Shown: positions 49,480 through 58,042, counted from the stretch's first letter. The stretch: 64,000 bases of DNA from JAFAGO01 sp031987605 (GCA_031987605.1 DALZZF010000003.1:248001-312000), one strand, 5' to 3'. Translations and numbers: made by a program. Notes: generated from the letters alone by a model not told the origin.

Positions 49480-51321
49480 ATGGAAGGAATTACATCTCAA
49501 GGGTTTTCGTTCGATTTACCGAAAGGAAATTCTTCTATTATAAAAGTAATCGGTGTTGGCGGCGGCGGAAACAACGCGCTGAAACACATGTACGAAAAAG
49601 GAATTCACGGGGTAGATTTCATCATCTGCAATACCGATGCACAAACACTGGACAATAATCCGGTGGCCAATAAAGTTCAGCTTGGGCTCACCATGACGGA
49701 AGGTCTTGGTGCCGGTGCAGATCCTGAAGTGGGAGAAAAAGCCGCTATTGAAAGCATTGATGATATTAAAGCATCTTTGGGGCAAAACACCAAAATGGTT
49801 TTTATTACAGCCGGAATGGGCGGTGGAACCGGAACCGGTGCCGCTCCAGTAATTGCAAAAGTAGCAAAAGAACAGGGAATTCTTACCGTAGGTATCGTTA
49901 CCGTTCCATTCAGTTTTGAAGGAAAAAGAAGATTGGATCAGGCAGAAATCGGATTGGAAAAACTGAGAAACAATGTGGATTCATTAATTGTCATCAATAA
50001 TGATAAACTCAGACAGCAATTTGGAAATCTCGGTTTCAAACAAGGATTTTCCAAAGCCGATGAAGTATTAACCAACGCTGCAAAAGGAATGGCAGAAGTA
50101 ATCACCGGATATTTTGATGTAAACATCGACTTCCGTGATGCCAAATCCGTATTGCAGAATTCCGGAACTGCATTGATGTCGACCGGAACTGCCTCCGGAG
50201 AAAACAAAGCCGAAGAAGCCGTAAGAAAAGCTCTGGATTCTCCATTGCTGAATGACAATAAAATCACCGGCGCGAAAAATGTTCTCCTCCTTATCCGAAG
50301 CGGAAACGAAGAAGCAACAATGGACGAAATCGGCTTAATCAACGATTATATCCAGAAAGAAGCCGGAAATACAGCCGACATTATTTTCGGTGTTGGAACC
50401 GATGAAGAATTGGGCGATGCAATCAGTGTTTTGGTGATTGCAACAGGATTTTCCAAAGATAATATGAAACACGCCGGTCCTTCTGAAAAAATCAAATATA
50501 ATCTTCATGATGAAGTGGCAAGAGAAGAACGCGCTTCTCCTTTCCGCTCAAAAACAGAACGTGAGGAAACACCGAAAGCCGAGCAGAAAGAGGGGAGAAA
50601 TCTTTTCCGTCTTGATGGTGAAACCGATGGAAACACCCCTCAATTCAGTGTAGCTCATACTATTGCAAAACAAATCATTGAAGAAGAAACCTCTACACAG
50701 GTTCATTATTTTGATGAAGATGCACAAGGTGATGAACCGGAAGAAGAATTCAATCTTTTCTCTTTTTCAGATTTTGAAGAAGAAACCCAATCGTTTTCTT
50801 TTGAAGTGGAAGACCACCCGCTGAACAAAACCGAAATAACCAAAGAAGAAAAACCAGTTCAGGTGAATTTTTCTTTAAATGATGCCGAGGACGAAGTAGA
50901 AGAAACTTCAATTGAACCGGCTTTTCAGGAAAAAAACATCCCGGCTGTTGAAAATTTCGTAAAAGAAACTCCGAAAGCGGAAGAACCAGTACCACACAAA
51001 ACCGAAGAGGTAAAAGAAGAAACCACCACTACTTCTTTTGTGGACAGCACTTCAGGTTTCACTTTCGTGAATAAAACAACCGATCACAATCAGGACGAAA
51101 AAATTCATGAAAGAAGAAACAAACTGAAAGAATTCAATTCCAGATATCAGGTTCTGGAAAACGAAACCGATTTTGAAACAGTTCCGGCATTCAAACGCAA
51201 AAACATCAATATCGATGGGGAAAATGCTTCCGGACAGAAAATCAACTCCTACCTTTCTGAAAACGAAAGAGGGCAGATTCACGTTCGTGAAAACCGTTTC
51301 TTAAACAAAGATGTTGATTAA
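49480..51321 (+). CDS. ftsZ: Cell division protein FtsZ with a very long C-terminal linker
   Basis: FtsZ is the tubulin-like GTPase that forms the division ring. The 613-residue protein has the GTPase core in residues 1-330: VIGVGGGGNNALKHM, the tubulin signature GGGTGTG at 114-120 and VPFSFEGKRRLDQAEIGLEK. Residues from about 335 to 590 form an acidic, unstructured linker (EEVKEETTTTSFVDSTSG), longer than in most bacteria, and the protein ends RGQIHVRENRFLNKDVD, a conserved tail which probably contacts FtsA. E. coli FtsZ has 383 residues. Confidence 0.96.
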   Translation: MEGITSQGFSFDLPKGNSSIIKVIGVGGGGNNALKHMYEKGIHGVDFIICNTDAQTLDNNPVANKVQLGLTMTEGLGAGADPEVGEKAAIESIDDIKASLGQNTKMVFITAGMGGGTGTGAAPVIAKVAKEQGILTVGIVTVPFSFEGKRRLDQAEIGLEKLRNNVDSLIVINNDKLRQQFGNLGFKQGFSKADEVLTNAAKGMAEVITGYFDVNIDFRDAKSVLQNSGTALMSTGTASGENKAEEAVRKALDSPLLNDNKITGAKNVLLLIRSGNEEATMDEIGLINDYIQKEAGNTADIIFGVGTDEELGDAISVLVIATGFSKDNMKHAGPSEKIKYNLHDEVAREERASPFRSKTEREETPKAEQKEGRNLFRLDGETDGNTPQFSVAHTIAKQIIEEETSTQVHYFDEDAQGDEPEEEFNLFSFSDFEEETQSFSFEVEDHPLNKTEITKEEKPVQVNFSLNDAEDEVEETSIEPAFQEKNIPAVENFVKETPKAEEPVPHKTEEVKEETTTTSFVDSTSGFTFVNKTTDHNQDEKIHERRNKLKEFNSRYQVLENETDFETVPAFKRKNINIDGENASGQKINSYLSENERGQIHVRENRFLNKDVD

Positions 51322-51339
51322 AAGAATTTAATAATACAT

Positions 51340-51386
51340 CAATGTAATCATGTGCGCCATTGCTGGATTTTTGCATGATTACATTG
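51340..51386. other. Long-loop hairpin between ftsZ and yqeY
   Basis: A perfect 13-bp inverted repeat (CAATGTAATCATG/CATGATTACATTG) with a 21-base loop. No strong T run follows. It may be a partial terminator, an mRNA stability element or a protein-binding site between the division cluster and yqeY. Confidence 0.6.
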
Positions 51387-51402
51387 GTAAATTTTTATAA
51401 AA

Positions 51403-51849
51403 ATGAGTTTAGAAAATACCATTAACGAGGCGATTAAAACCGCCATGAAAGAAAAGGATAAAGTAGCACTCGATTCGTTGCGTGCGGTAAAATCCCAGAT
51501 TCTCCTTCTGAAAACCGAAGCGATTGGAGCAGAAGTTTCCGCAGAACAGGAAATTGCCATTCTTCAGAGAATGATTAAGCAGCGTAAGGATTCTTTCGAA
51601 CAGTTTACCACGCAGGGAAGAAATGACCTGGCCGAAGTGGAAGAAGCCCAGATGAAAGTCATTGAAAAATATCTTCCCAAACAACTTTCTCCGGAGGAGC
51701 TGGAGACAGAAATTAAAAAAATCATTTCCGAAGTTGGTGCTGAAACCATAAAAGATCTCGGAAAAGTGATGGGAACTGCTTCAAAAGCACTTGCCGGAAA
51801 ATCCGATGGAAAGAGCATTTCCGAAACCGTGAAAAGGCTTCTTTCTTAA
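51403..51849 (+). CDS. yqeY: GatB/YqeY domain protein
   Basis: This 148-residue protein matches the YqeY family: TINEAIKTAMKEKDKVALDS, LRAVKSQILLLKTEAIGAEV, KQRKDSFEQFTTQGRNDLAE and EAQMKVIEKYLPKQLSPEEL. The C-terminal KVMGTASKALAGKSDGK loop is typical too. The YqeY domain is the tRNA-contact tail of GatB and is found alone in many bacteria; a role in amidotransferase or tRNA metabolism is presumed, not shown. It follows ftsZ by 81 bases with a hairpin in between. Confidence 0.9.
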   Translation: MSLENTINEAIKTAMKEKDKVALDSLRAVKSQILLLKTEAIGAEVSAEQEIAILQRMIKQRKDSFEQFTTQGRNDLAEVEEAQMKVIEKYLPKQLSPEELETEIKKIISEVGAETIKDLGKVMGTASKALAGKSDGKSISETVKRLLS

Positions 51850-51935
51850 ACCCCGCATAAAAATCAAAAGTTTAAAACGTTTGATTTTTTGCATCTAATT
51901 TTTAAAGGATACTAACCTTTGCATATCGATTTGAA

Positions 51936-51964
51936 AAGCCCGCAGCCTTTATGGTTTCGGGTTT
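51936..51964 (+). terminator. Terminator downstream of yqeY
   Basis: Two-part stem (AAGCCCG/CGGGTTT and AGCC/GGTT with G-U pairs) followed by T8. It is about 90 bases after the yqeY stop; a possible small RNA could end here as well. Confidence 0.7.
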
Positions 51965-52044
51965 TTTTTGTGCCAAAACGTCGCAATAGATATTTGGTAT
52001 AGAATTGATAGAATAAAGAAAGACGGAATTTTGGAATTTATCAT

Positions 52045-52052
52045 TAATTTTG
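52045..52052 (+). promoter_or_regulatory. -7 promoter motif of the bacilliredoxin gene
   Basis: TAATTTTG, 36 bases before the ATG at 52089. A TTG lies 11 bases upstream, closer than usual. Confidence 0.5.
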
Positions 52053-52088
52053 TCTGTCAGTTTTTTAAACATTAAATACTTAATTAAT

Positions 52089-52499
52089 ATGTACCCACAA
52101 GAACTTGTATCGCCGATGAAGGCAGAATTAACGGATAAAGGATTTGAAGATTTAACCAGCGCACAGTCTGTAGACGATGCTCTAAAACAACCGGGAACCA
52201 CACTTTTGATGGTAAATTCTGTTTGCGGTTGTGCAGCCGGAGCAGCAAGACCGGGCGTTTTGTATTCTTTAACAGGCGATAAAAAACCGGATCATTTGGT
52301 AACTGTTTTTGCAGGTTTTGATACCGATGCCGTAGTAGAAGCGAGAAAACACCTTGCTCCATTTCCTCCAAGTTCACCTGCGGTAGCACTTTTTAAAGAT
52401 GGTGAACTGGTACACATGCTGGAAAGACATCATATTGAAGGAAATCCTGCCGGTGCAATTGCAGCCAATCTTCAAGCTGCTTATGACGAATATTGTTAA
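52089..52499 (+). CDS. Bacilliredoxin, BrxA/BrxB family
   Basis: From ATG 52089 (MYPQELVSPMKAELTDKGFE) the protein has 136 residues, a normal length for the YphP/YqiW family. The redox motif is CGC in MVNSVCGCAAGAARPGV. In Bacillus these proteins remove bacillithiol from mixed disulfides. Flavobacteria of this group may use bacillithiol, but the thiol is inferred. The ATG is chosen over a 13-codon longer frame because the family begins MYPxELV. It ends at a strong terminator. Confidence 0.9.
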   Translation: MYPQELVSPMKAELTDKGFEDLTSAQSVDDALKQPGTTLLMVNSVCGCAAGAARPGVLYSLTGDKKPDHLVTVFAGFDTDAVVEARKHLAPFPPSSPAVALFKDGELVHMLERHHIEGNPAGAIAANLQAAYDEYC

Positions 52500-52524
52500 A
52501 CTAAAATTTTAGTTTAACAAAAAA

Positions 52525-52554
52525 AAGAGTTGAATCAAAAATGATTCAACTCTT
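52525..52554 (+). terminator. Terminator of the bacilliredoxin gene
   Basis: Perfect 13-bp stem (AAGAGTTGAATCA/TGATTCAACTCTT), AAAA loop, followed by a run of T. Confidence 0.92.
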
Positions 52555-52647
52555 TTTTTCTTTATTGGAAAAAGATAGCGCACCTGCGGCGCGCCCCCAA
52601 TCCTATCTTTCAAATTATAATAAACGACTTATCTTTTTTCGTATGTT

Positions 52648-52692
52648 TCCTCACCCCCAACCCCTCTCCAAAGGAGAGGGGAGCTGAAACCG
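52648..52692. repeat. Complete copy of the CCCCCAACCCC / GGAGAGGGG repeat
   Basis: TCCTCACCCCCAACCCCTCT followed by CCAAAGGAGAGGGGAGCTGA and AACCG. Related copies are at 29820-29914 and, reversed, in murG at 44391-44427. This spacer between the bacilliredoxin gene and msrA also contains GCGCACCTGCGGCGCGCC at 52577-52594. Confidence 0.75.
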
Positions 52693-52774
52693 CTTATTTT
52701 ATTTCTCACACAGATTGCATTCCTTGGGAATACATCGATGTTGTGCTTAAATTTTGGTTATGGGATCATGTTGC

Positions 52775-53419
52775 TTATTTCAGCCAACCCAATTCAGCAT
52801 AATGTTTTTTGAATTTTTGGATTTTTGGTCCTACAACAGCGCTGCAGTACGGTTGGTTAGGATTAGCATTATAATATCCCTGATGATACGTTTCTGCTGG
52901 CCAGAATTTTGAAAATTTGGCAAATTCGGTGACGTACTTTCCATGCCATCTTCCGGATTTTTCAGATTCCTGTAATGCTTGTTCGGCTTTGGATTTTTCG
53001 GCATCATCCTTATAAAAAATAACGGAACGGTACTGAGTTCCAATATCATTTCCCTGACGGTTCAACTGTGTGGGATCATGGAGGAAGAAGAACACATCCA
53101 TCAACTGTTCATACGAAATAATGTCGGGATCATAGGTAATTTGAACCACTTCTGCATGCCCTGTATTCCCGGTGCAAACTTCCTCATACGTTGGATTTTG
53201 GGTAAATCCTCCGGAATATCCGGAAACAGCACTTTCCACACCTTTCAGCATATTGAAGCAGCTTTCCACACACCAGAAACAGCCTCCTCCGAAAGTGACC
53301 TGCTGTAAATTTGTATTGTTGTTCATTTTTTGATTGTTGTTCTGCAAAGTTAATTTCTTTTCCTGCCCGTTGCAGGAAATCATTAAAAAACCGATGACTA
53401 AAAGAAGGAATTTATTCAT
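52775..53419 (-). CDS. msrA: Peptide methionine sulfoxide reductase MsrA, lipoprotein form
   Basis: MsrA reduces the S form of methionine sulfoxide in proteins. From its ATG near 53419 the protein has 214 residues and begins MNKFLLLVIGFLMISCNGQE, a lipoprotein signal (Cys16), so it should act in the periplasm. The catalytic motif GGGCFWCVES and the C-terminal GYYNANPNQPYCSAVVGPKI are typical. A further Met (53326; MNNNTNLQQVTFGG) comes just before the catalytic domain, with TAACTTTG 19 bases before it, so a cytoplasmic form is possible. The family is sure; the form is not. Confidence 0.92.
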   Translation of the reverse strand: MNKFLLLVIGFLMISCNGQEKKLTLQNNNQKMNNNTNLQQVTFGGGCFWCVESCFNMLKGVESAVSGYSGGFTQNPTYEEVCTGNTGHAEVVQITYDPDIISYEQLMDVFFFLHDPTQLNRQGNDIGTQYRSVIFYKDDAEKSKAEQALQESEKSGRWHGKYVTEFAKFSKFWPAETYHQGYYNANPNQPYCSAVVGPKIQKFKKHYAELGWLK

Positions 53420-53442
53420 TTCCGCAGATACCAACAAAAAAC

Positions 53443-53458
53443 GCACCTTACGGTGCGC
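53443..53458 (-). terminator. Terminator of the ROK kinase gene
   Basis: CGCACC and GGTGCG form a 6-bp stem (extended by C-G pairs outside) with a 4-nt loop, followed on the minus strand by T6. It begins about 22 bases past the stop and adjoins the msrA start. Confidence 0.75.
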
Positions 53459-53479
53459 TGAACTATTGTTATTATCTAT

Positions 53480-54472
53480 TTACTTTTTATTTTCCCAAAC
53501 CAATGCGCTGGCTCCGAGAATGGCAGCATCAGCTTCATCCAGTTCACTGAAAACGAGTTTTACTTTTCCACGGAAAATAGGAAGAAGGTTGCGTTCCATG
53601 TGCAATTTGGTTGGTTTCAGAAGGAAATCTCCGGCTTTGATTACTCCACCAAACAAAAGGATGGCTTCCGGTGAAGAGAACATTACAAAATTTGCCAGTG
53701 CTTCTCCCAATTTCTGACCGGTATAACGGAATACTTCTATGGAAGTAGGATCTCCTTTTTTCGCACATTCGTGTACGGTTTTGGAATTTATTTCGTCTTC
53801 CGGATAGTTATTCAACATAGATTCCGGAAATTCTGCACGGAATTTTTTGGCTGTGATGGCAATTCCTGTTGCGGATGCGTAGGCTTCCAGACTTCCTTCA
53901 GAACCTGTACTCCAGTGTTTTCTTCCTCCGGGTTTTACAATGGTATGTCCTAATTCTCCGGCAAATCCGTCGTGACCGTAAATCAACTGTCCGTTTGCGA
54001 TTATTCCGCTTCCTACTCCGGTTCCAAGGGTAACCATAATGAAATCTTTCATTCCGCGTGCTGCACCGAACATCATTTCTCCAAGAGCTGCTGCATTGGC
54101 ATCGTTGGTTACTTTACAGGGAACTCCGAATTTTTTCGACATCATTTCTGAAAACGGAATTACGCCTTTCCATTTCAGGTTGGGGGCATGCTCAATGGTT
54201 CCGCGGTAATAATTGGCGTTGGGTGCACCCACTCCAATTCCGTCGAAATTTCTTTGTATAGAATGTTTTTTTAATAGGGGCTGTACGGTCTGGTAAAGTG
54301 CTTCAATAAAATCTTCAACTTTTTCGTACTGATCTGTTTTTAAATTGCCTTTTTCCAGAATATCACCACGGTGGTTTACAATTCCGAATTTAGTGTTTGT
54401 TCCACCGATATCAACACCGAGTGCAACCTGTTTGGATAAATCTACTAATGCCATTTTATTTGTTTGAGACAA
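53480..54472 (-). CDS. ROK family sugar kinase (glucokinase-like) without the zinc cysteines
   Basis: The 330-residue protein has ROK features: VALGVDIGGTNTKFGIVNHR (phosphate loop), DGIGVGAPNANYYRG, VTNDANAAALGEMMFGAARG (catalytic Asp) and MVTLGTGVGSGIIANGQLIY. In most ROK proteins a zinc site reads CGCGxxGC. Here the same region is KPGGRKHWSTGSEGSLEAYA, with no Cys, so the zinc is missing. The substrate is probably glucose or a related sugar; this is inferred. It starts 135 bases from the secA stop. Confidence 0.87.
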   Translation of the reverse strand: MSQTNKMALVDLSKQVALGVDIGGTNTKFGIVNHRGDILEKGNLKTDQYEKVEDFIEALYQTVQPLLKKHSIQRNFDGIGVGAPNANYYRGTIEHAPNLKWKGVIPFSEMMSKKFGVPCKVTNDANAAALGEMMFGAARGMKDFIMVTLGTGVGSGIIANGQLIYGHDGFAGELGHTIVKPGGRKHWSTGSEGSLEAYASATGIAITAKKFRAEFPESMLNNYPEDEINSKTVHECAKKGDPTSIEVFRYTGQKLGEALANFVMFSSPEAILLFGGVIKAGDFLLKPTKLHMERNLLPIFRGKVKLVFSELDEADAAILGASALVWENKK

Positions 54473-54561
54473 TAAATTTAATGATTTTTTAATAGTTTTC
54501 AGGTGCTAAAGTAAATTTTAAAAACAGATATATATCATTTTCAAATTTCATAAAAACACAA

Positions 54562-54583
54562 AAGACCTTTAAATAAAGGTCTT
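54562..54583 (-). terminator. Terminator of secA
   Basis: Perfect 9-bp stem (AAGACCTTT/AAAGGTCTT) with a 4-nt loop and a T-rich tail on the minus strand, 24 bases past the secA stop. Confidence 0.85.
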
Positions 54584-54607
54584 CCGCATATATTGACTGA
54601 TTTTTTC

Positions 54608-57600
54608 CTATGCCGGAATTTCACCGCGATACAGGAATGAAACGATTTCTTTGTTCATTTTCTCCACCATTTCGCTGAAAAGATAGAAGGATTCCTGCTT
54701 ATAAATCACCAACGGATCTTTCTGTTCGTAAACGGCTCCTTGAGAAGAACGTCTCAGATCATCCATTTCACGGAGATGCTGTTTCCAGTTGTCATCAATA
54801 ATGGCAAGGGTAATGTTTTTCTCGTAATCGTTTATCAAACTTTCACAATGGGTTTCATATGCATTTTCAAGGTTGCTTACAATGGTCATGGTTTTGGTTC
54901 CATCGGTAAAAGGAACTTGAATCATCTTGAACATTTGTCCCTGATTTTTATATACATTCTCAATAATCGGGAATGCTTTTTCTTTCATCAGGTTGAGTTT
55001 CATCTGGTAATCTTCCTCTGCCGCTTTGTAAAGAATATTGGTGATATCCGCTACTGATTTGGAGTTGAATTCCTCTTGTGTTACCGGTGCTTCCATGGTG
55101 AAGTTTTTAATGATTTCGTATTCAAAATCTTTATAATCACCATCAGTTTTCGCTTTATTGGTAATGGCATTGGAAACATCATAAATCATATTGGAAATAT
55201 CATATTTCAAATGATCTCCGAACAATGCATTTTTTCTTCTTTTATAGATGACGTCACGCTGCTTGTTCATTACATCATCATATTCCAGCAATCTTTTACG
55301 GATTCCGAAGTTGTTTTGTTCTACTTTTTTCTGTGCTCTTTCAATGGAACGGGTAATCATGGAGTGCTGAATCACTTCACCATCTTTATGCCCCATTCTG
55401 TCCATCATTTTTGCAATTCTTTCGGAACCGAAAAGACGCATCAGATTGTCTTCAAGAGAAACATAAAACTGTGAACTTCCCGGATCTCCCTGTCTTCCGG
55501 CACGACCTCTCAACTGGCGGTCTACACGGCGGGAATCGTGGCGTTCCGTACCAATAATGGCAAGACCTCCGGCATCTTTTACTTCTTTGGTCAGTTTAAT
55601 ATCGGTACCACGACCTGCCATGTTGGTGGCAATGGTTACCACTCCTGGTCTTCCTGCTTCGGCAACAATTTCTGCTTCTTTTTTGTGAAGTTTTGCATTC
55701 AGAACCTGATGCTGAATTTTTCTCAGCTGAAGTGCTCTTGAAAGCAATTGTGAAATTTCCACAGAAGTAGTTCCTACCAGTACTGGTCTTCCAGCGGCGG
55801 TCAGTTTTTCTACTTCTTCAATTACAGCGTTGTATTTTTCACGGTTGGTTTTGTACACCAAATCCTGTCTGTCGTCTCTTTGGATTGAACGGTTGGTTGG
55901 GATTACCACCACATCGAGTTTATAAATCTGCCAGAATTCTCCCGCTTCCGTTTCTGCTGTACCCGTCATCCCCGCAAGTTTGTTGTACATACGGAAGTAG
56001 TTCTGAAGTGTAATAGTAGCAAAGGTTTGCGTTGCGGCTTCGATTTTCACATTTTCTTTTGCTTCAATCGCTTGGTGAAGTCCGTCGGAATACCGTCTTC
56101 CTTCCATAATACGCCCGGTTTGCTCGTCTACAATTTTCACTTCGCCATCAATCACCACATACTCATCGTCTTTTTCAAAAAGAGTATATGCCTTTAATAA
56201 CTGGCTGAGTGTGTGAACGCGTTCTGATTTTTCGGCAAAATCTCCGAAGAGTTTTTCTCTTTCGGCAAATTCTTCTTCTTTTGGAAGGTTTTTGGATTCA
56301 AGTTCGGCAATTTCGGTTCCGATGTCCTGAAGTACAAAGAAATTCGGATCTGAATTTCCCTGCGACATATATTCCACCCCTTTATCGGTAAGATCTACCT
56401 GATTGTTTTTTTCATCGATTACGAAATACAGGTCTTTATCCACGATTGGCATATCGCGGTTGTTGTCCTGCATATACTGTGCTTCAGTTTTTTGTAAAAG
56501 TGCTTTATTTCCGCTTTCGGAAAGGTATTTAATTAATTGTCTGTTTTTCGGCAAACCTCTGTATGCCTGAAGTAGTTTAAATCCGCCTTCTTTTGTATTT
56601 CCGGCAGAAATTAATTTTTTAGCTTCATTAAAAATGGTCGAAATGGTTTTCTTCTGAACTTCAACAATTCTGTCTACTGAAGGTTTCAACACATCAAATT
56701 CCTGGCGGTCTCCTTGTGGAACCGGTCCGGAAATAATCAGCGGCGTTCTGGCATCATCCACCAAAACGGAATCCACCTCATCCACAATGGCAAAATTCTG
56801 TTCTCTCTGAACCAGTTCGGTTGGTGAAGTCACCATATTATCTCTCAGATAATCGAAACCGAATTCATTGTTTGTTCCGTACGTAATGTCGGAGTTGTAT
56901 GCTTTTCTTCTTCCGTCGGAGTTCGGCTGGTGATTATCCACACAGTCGATTGTTAGCCCGTGAAACTGGTATAAAGGTCCCATCCAAGCAGAGTCTCTTC
57001 GTGCAAGATAATCGTTTACGGTTACCACATGAACTCCACGACCGGGAAGTGCATTCAGATAGATCGGTAAAGTTCCTACCAGCGTTTTCCCTTCCCCGGT
57101 TGCCATTTCGGCAATTTTTCCGGAGTGCAAAACGACCCCTCCAATATACTGCACATCGTAATGTACCATATCCCAGACTACGGGCGTTCCGGCTGCATCC
57201 CAGGTGTTTTTCCAAAATGCCTGATCTCCTTCGATCTGTACAAAATCTTTTGTAGCAGCGAGTTCTCTATCCATTTCGGTAGCGGTAACTCTCAGTCCTC
57301 CGTTTTCAGCAAGTCTTTTGGCGGTTTCTTTCACCAAAGCAAATGCTTCCGGAAGAATCTGATTGAGTACTTTTTCTTCTAATTCGTAAGATTCTTTTTT
57401 AAGTTCTTCAATTTTAGTAAAAAGGGCTTCTTTTTCATCGATATTGGTTGTGGTATTGATCTGTTCTTTGATCTGATCAATTTTTGAGGTAACATCAGCA
57501 GAGGCAGCCTTGATTTTTTCCTTGAATTCGTTGGTTTTTTCTCTTAAACCATCGTCGGATAATTGTTGTATTGCCGGTTCTGCGGCTTTGATTTTGGTAA

Positions 57601-57700
57601 CAACCTTTTTTACTTCTTTCAGGTCTTTTGCGTTTTTATCGCCTAAAAACCCTTTGAGAACTTTGTCTAAAAAACTCATAAAATCTTTCTTTAAACCCAA
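54608..57700 (-). CDS. secA: Protein translocase ATPase SecA
   Basis: SecA drives preproteins through SecYEG. The 1030-residue protein is longer than E. coli SecA (901), because of insertions near residues 60-110 (helical, with KIDQIKEQINTTTNIDEKEA) and in the region about 310-480. Walker A is in AEMATGEGKTLVGTLPIYLN, the DEAD-like box is FAIVDEVDSVLVDDARTPLI, and QLRGRAGRQGDPGSSQFYVS is the late helicase motif. The end is MNKEIVSFLYRGEIPA: the C-terminal zinc-binding tail (CPCGSGKKYKxC) is absent. It appears monocistronic. Confidence 0.96.
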   Translation of the reverse strand: MGLKKDFMSFLDKVLKGFLGDKNAKDLKEVKKVVTKIKAAEPAIQQLSDDGLREKTNEFKEKIKAASADVTSKIDQIKEQINTTTNIDEKEALFTKIEELKKESYELEEKVLNQILPEAFALVKETAKRLAENGGLRVTATEMDRELAATKDFVQIEGDQAFWKNTWDAAGTPVVWDMVHYDVQYIGGVVLHSGKIAEMATGEGKTLVGTLPIYLNALPGRGVHVVTVNDYLARRDSAWMGPLYQFHGLTIDCVDNHQPNSDGRRKAYNSDITYGTNNEFGFDYLRDNMVTSPTELVQREQNFAIVDEVDSVLVDDARTPLIISGPVPQGDRQEFDVLKPSVDRIVEVQKKTISTIFNEAKKLISAGNTKEGGFKLLQAYRGLPKNRQLIKYLSESGNKALLQKTEAQYMQDNNRDMPIVDKDLYFVIDEKNNQVDLTDKGVEYMSQGNSDPNFFVLQDIGTEIAELESKNLPKEEEFAEREKLFGDFAEKSERVHTLSQLLKAYTLFEKDDEYVVIDGEVKIVDEQTGRIMEGRRYSDGLHQAIEAKENVKIEAATQTFATITLQNYFRMYNKLAGMTGTAETEAGEFWQIYKLDVVVIPTNRSIQRDDRQDLVYKTNREKYNAVIEEVEKLTAAGRPVLVGTTSVEISQLLSRALQLRKIQHQVLNAKLHKKEAEIVAEAGRPGVVTIATNMAGRGTDIKLTKEVKDAGGLAIIGTERHDSRRVDRQLRGRAGRQGDPGSSQFYVSLEDNLMRLFGSERIAKMMDRMGHKDGEVIQHSMITRSIERAQKKVEQNNFGIRKRLLEYDDVMNKQRDVIYKRRKNALFGDHLKYDISNMIYDVSNAITNKAKTDGDYKDFEYEIIKNFTMEAPVTQEEFNSKSVADITNILYKAAEEDYQMKLNLMKEKAFPIIENVYKNQGQMFKMIQVPFTDGTKTMTIVSNLENAYETHCESLINDYEKNITLAIIDDNWKQHLREMDDLRRSSQGAVYEQKDPLVIYKQESFYLFSEMVEKMNKEIVSFLYRGEIPA

Positions 57701-57759
57701 AACATCAGTGCTTCAGGCAGGTAATCTACACTTTTTGGTGTATAGTTTATAGAATACAA

Positions 57760-57789
57760 ACAGGCTTAAGTGCATTGCCCAAAGCCTGT
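57760..57789 (-). terminator. Terminator of the DUF2795 gene
   Basis: An 8-bp stem (ACAGGCTT/AAGCCTGT) with a 14-nt loop, starting 15 bases past the stop. The tail on the minus strand, TTTGTATTCTA, has few T. The loop is large, so strength is uncertain. Confidence 0.6.
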
Positions 57790-57803
57790 TGCTATATTTT
57801 TAT

Positions 57804-58025
57804 TTAATATTCGTCTTCGTTCCAGAGGAAATCCTCATCAGTCGGATAGTCGCTCCAAACTTCTTCAATCGACTCATAGATTTCGCCTTCGTCCTCGATT
57901 GCCTGAAGGTTTTCCACCACTTCCATTGGTGCTCCGGTTCTGATGGCGTAATCAATCAACTCAGCCTTAGTCATTGGCCAAGGCGCGTCGCTTAAATATG
58001 ATGCTAATTCTAATGTCCAGTACAT
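57804..58025 (-). CDS. DUF2795 domain protein
   Basis: The 73-residue acidic protein MYWTLELASYLSDAPWPMTK, then AELIDYAIRTGAPMEVVENL and the end EVWSDYPTDEDFLWNEDEY. It matches the small DUF2795 family, abundant in Bacteroidota, whose members have a ELIDYAxRxGAP motif; the function is unknown. A promoter motif lies 17 bases upstream. It stands between the secA gene and the epimerase gene, each with its own transcription. Confidence 0.85.
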   Translation of the reverse strand: MYWTLELASYLSDAPWPMTKAELIDYAIRTGAPMEVVENLQAIEDEGEIYESIEEVWSDYPTDEDFLWNEDEY

Positions 58026-58042
58026 ACGTTTCTAATTTTTTG

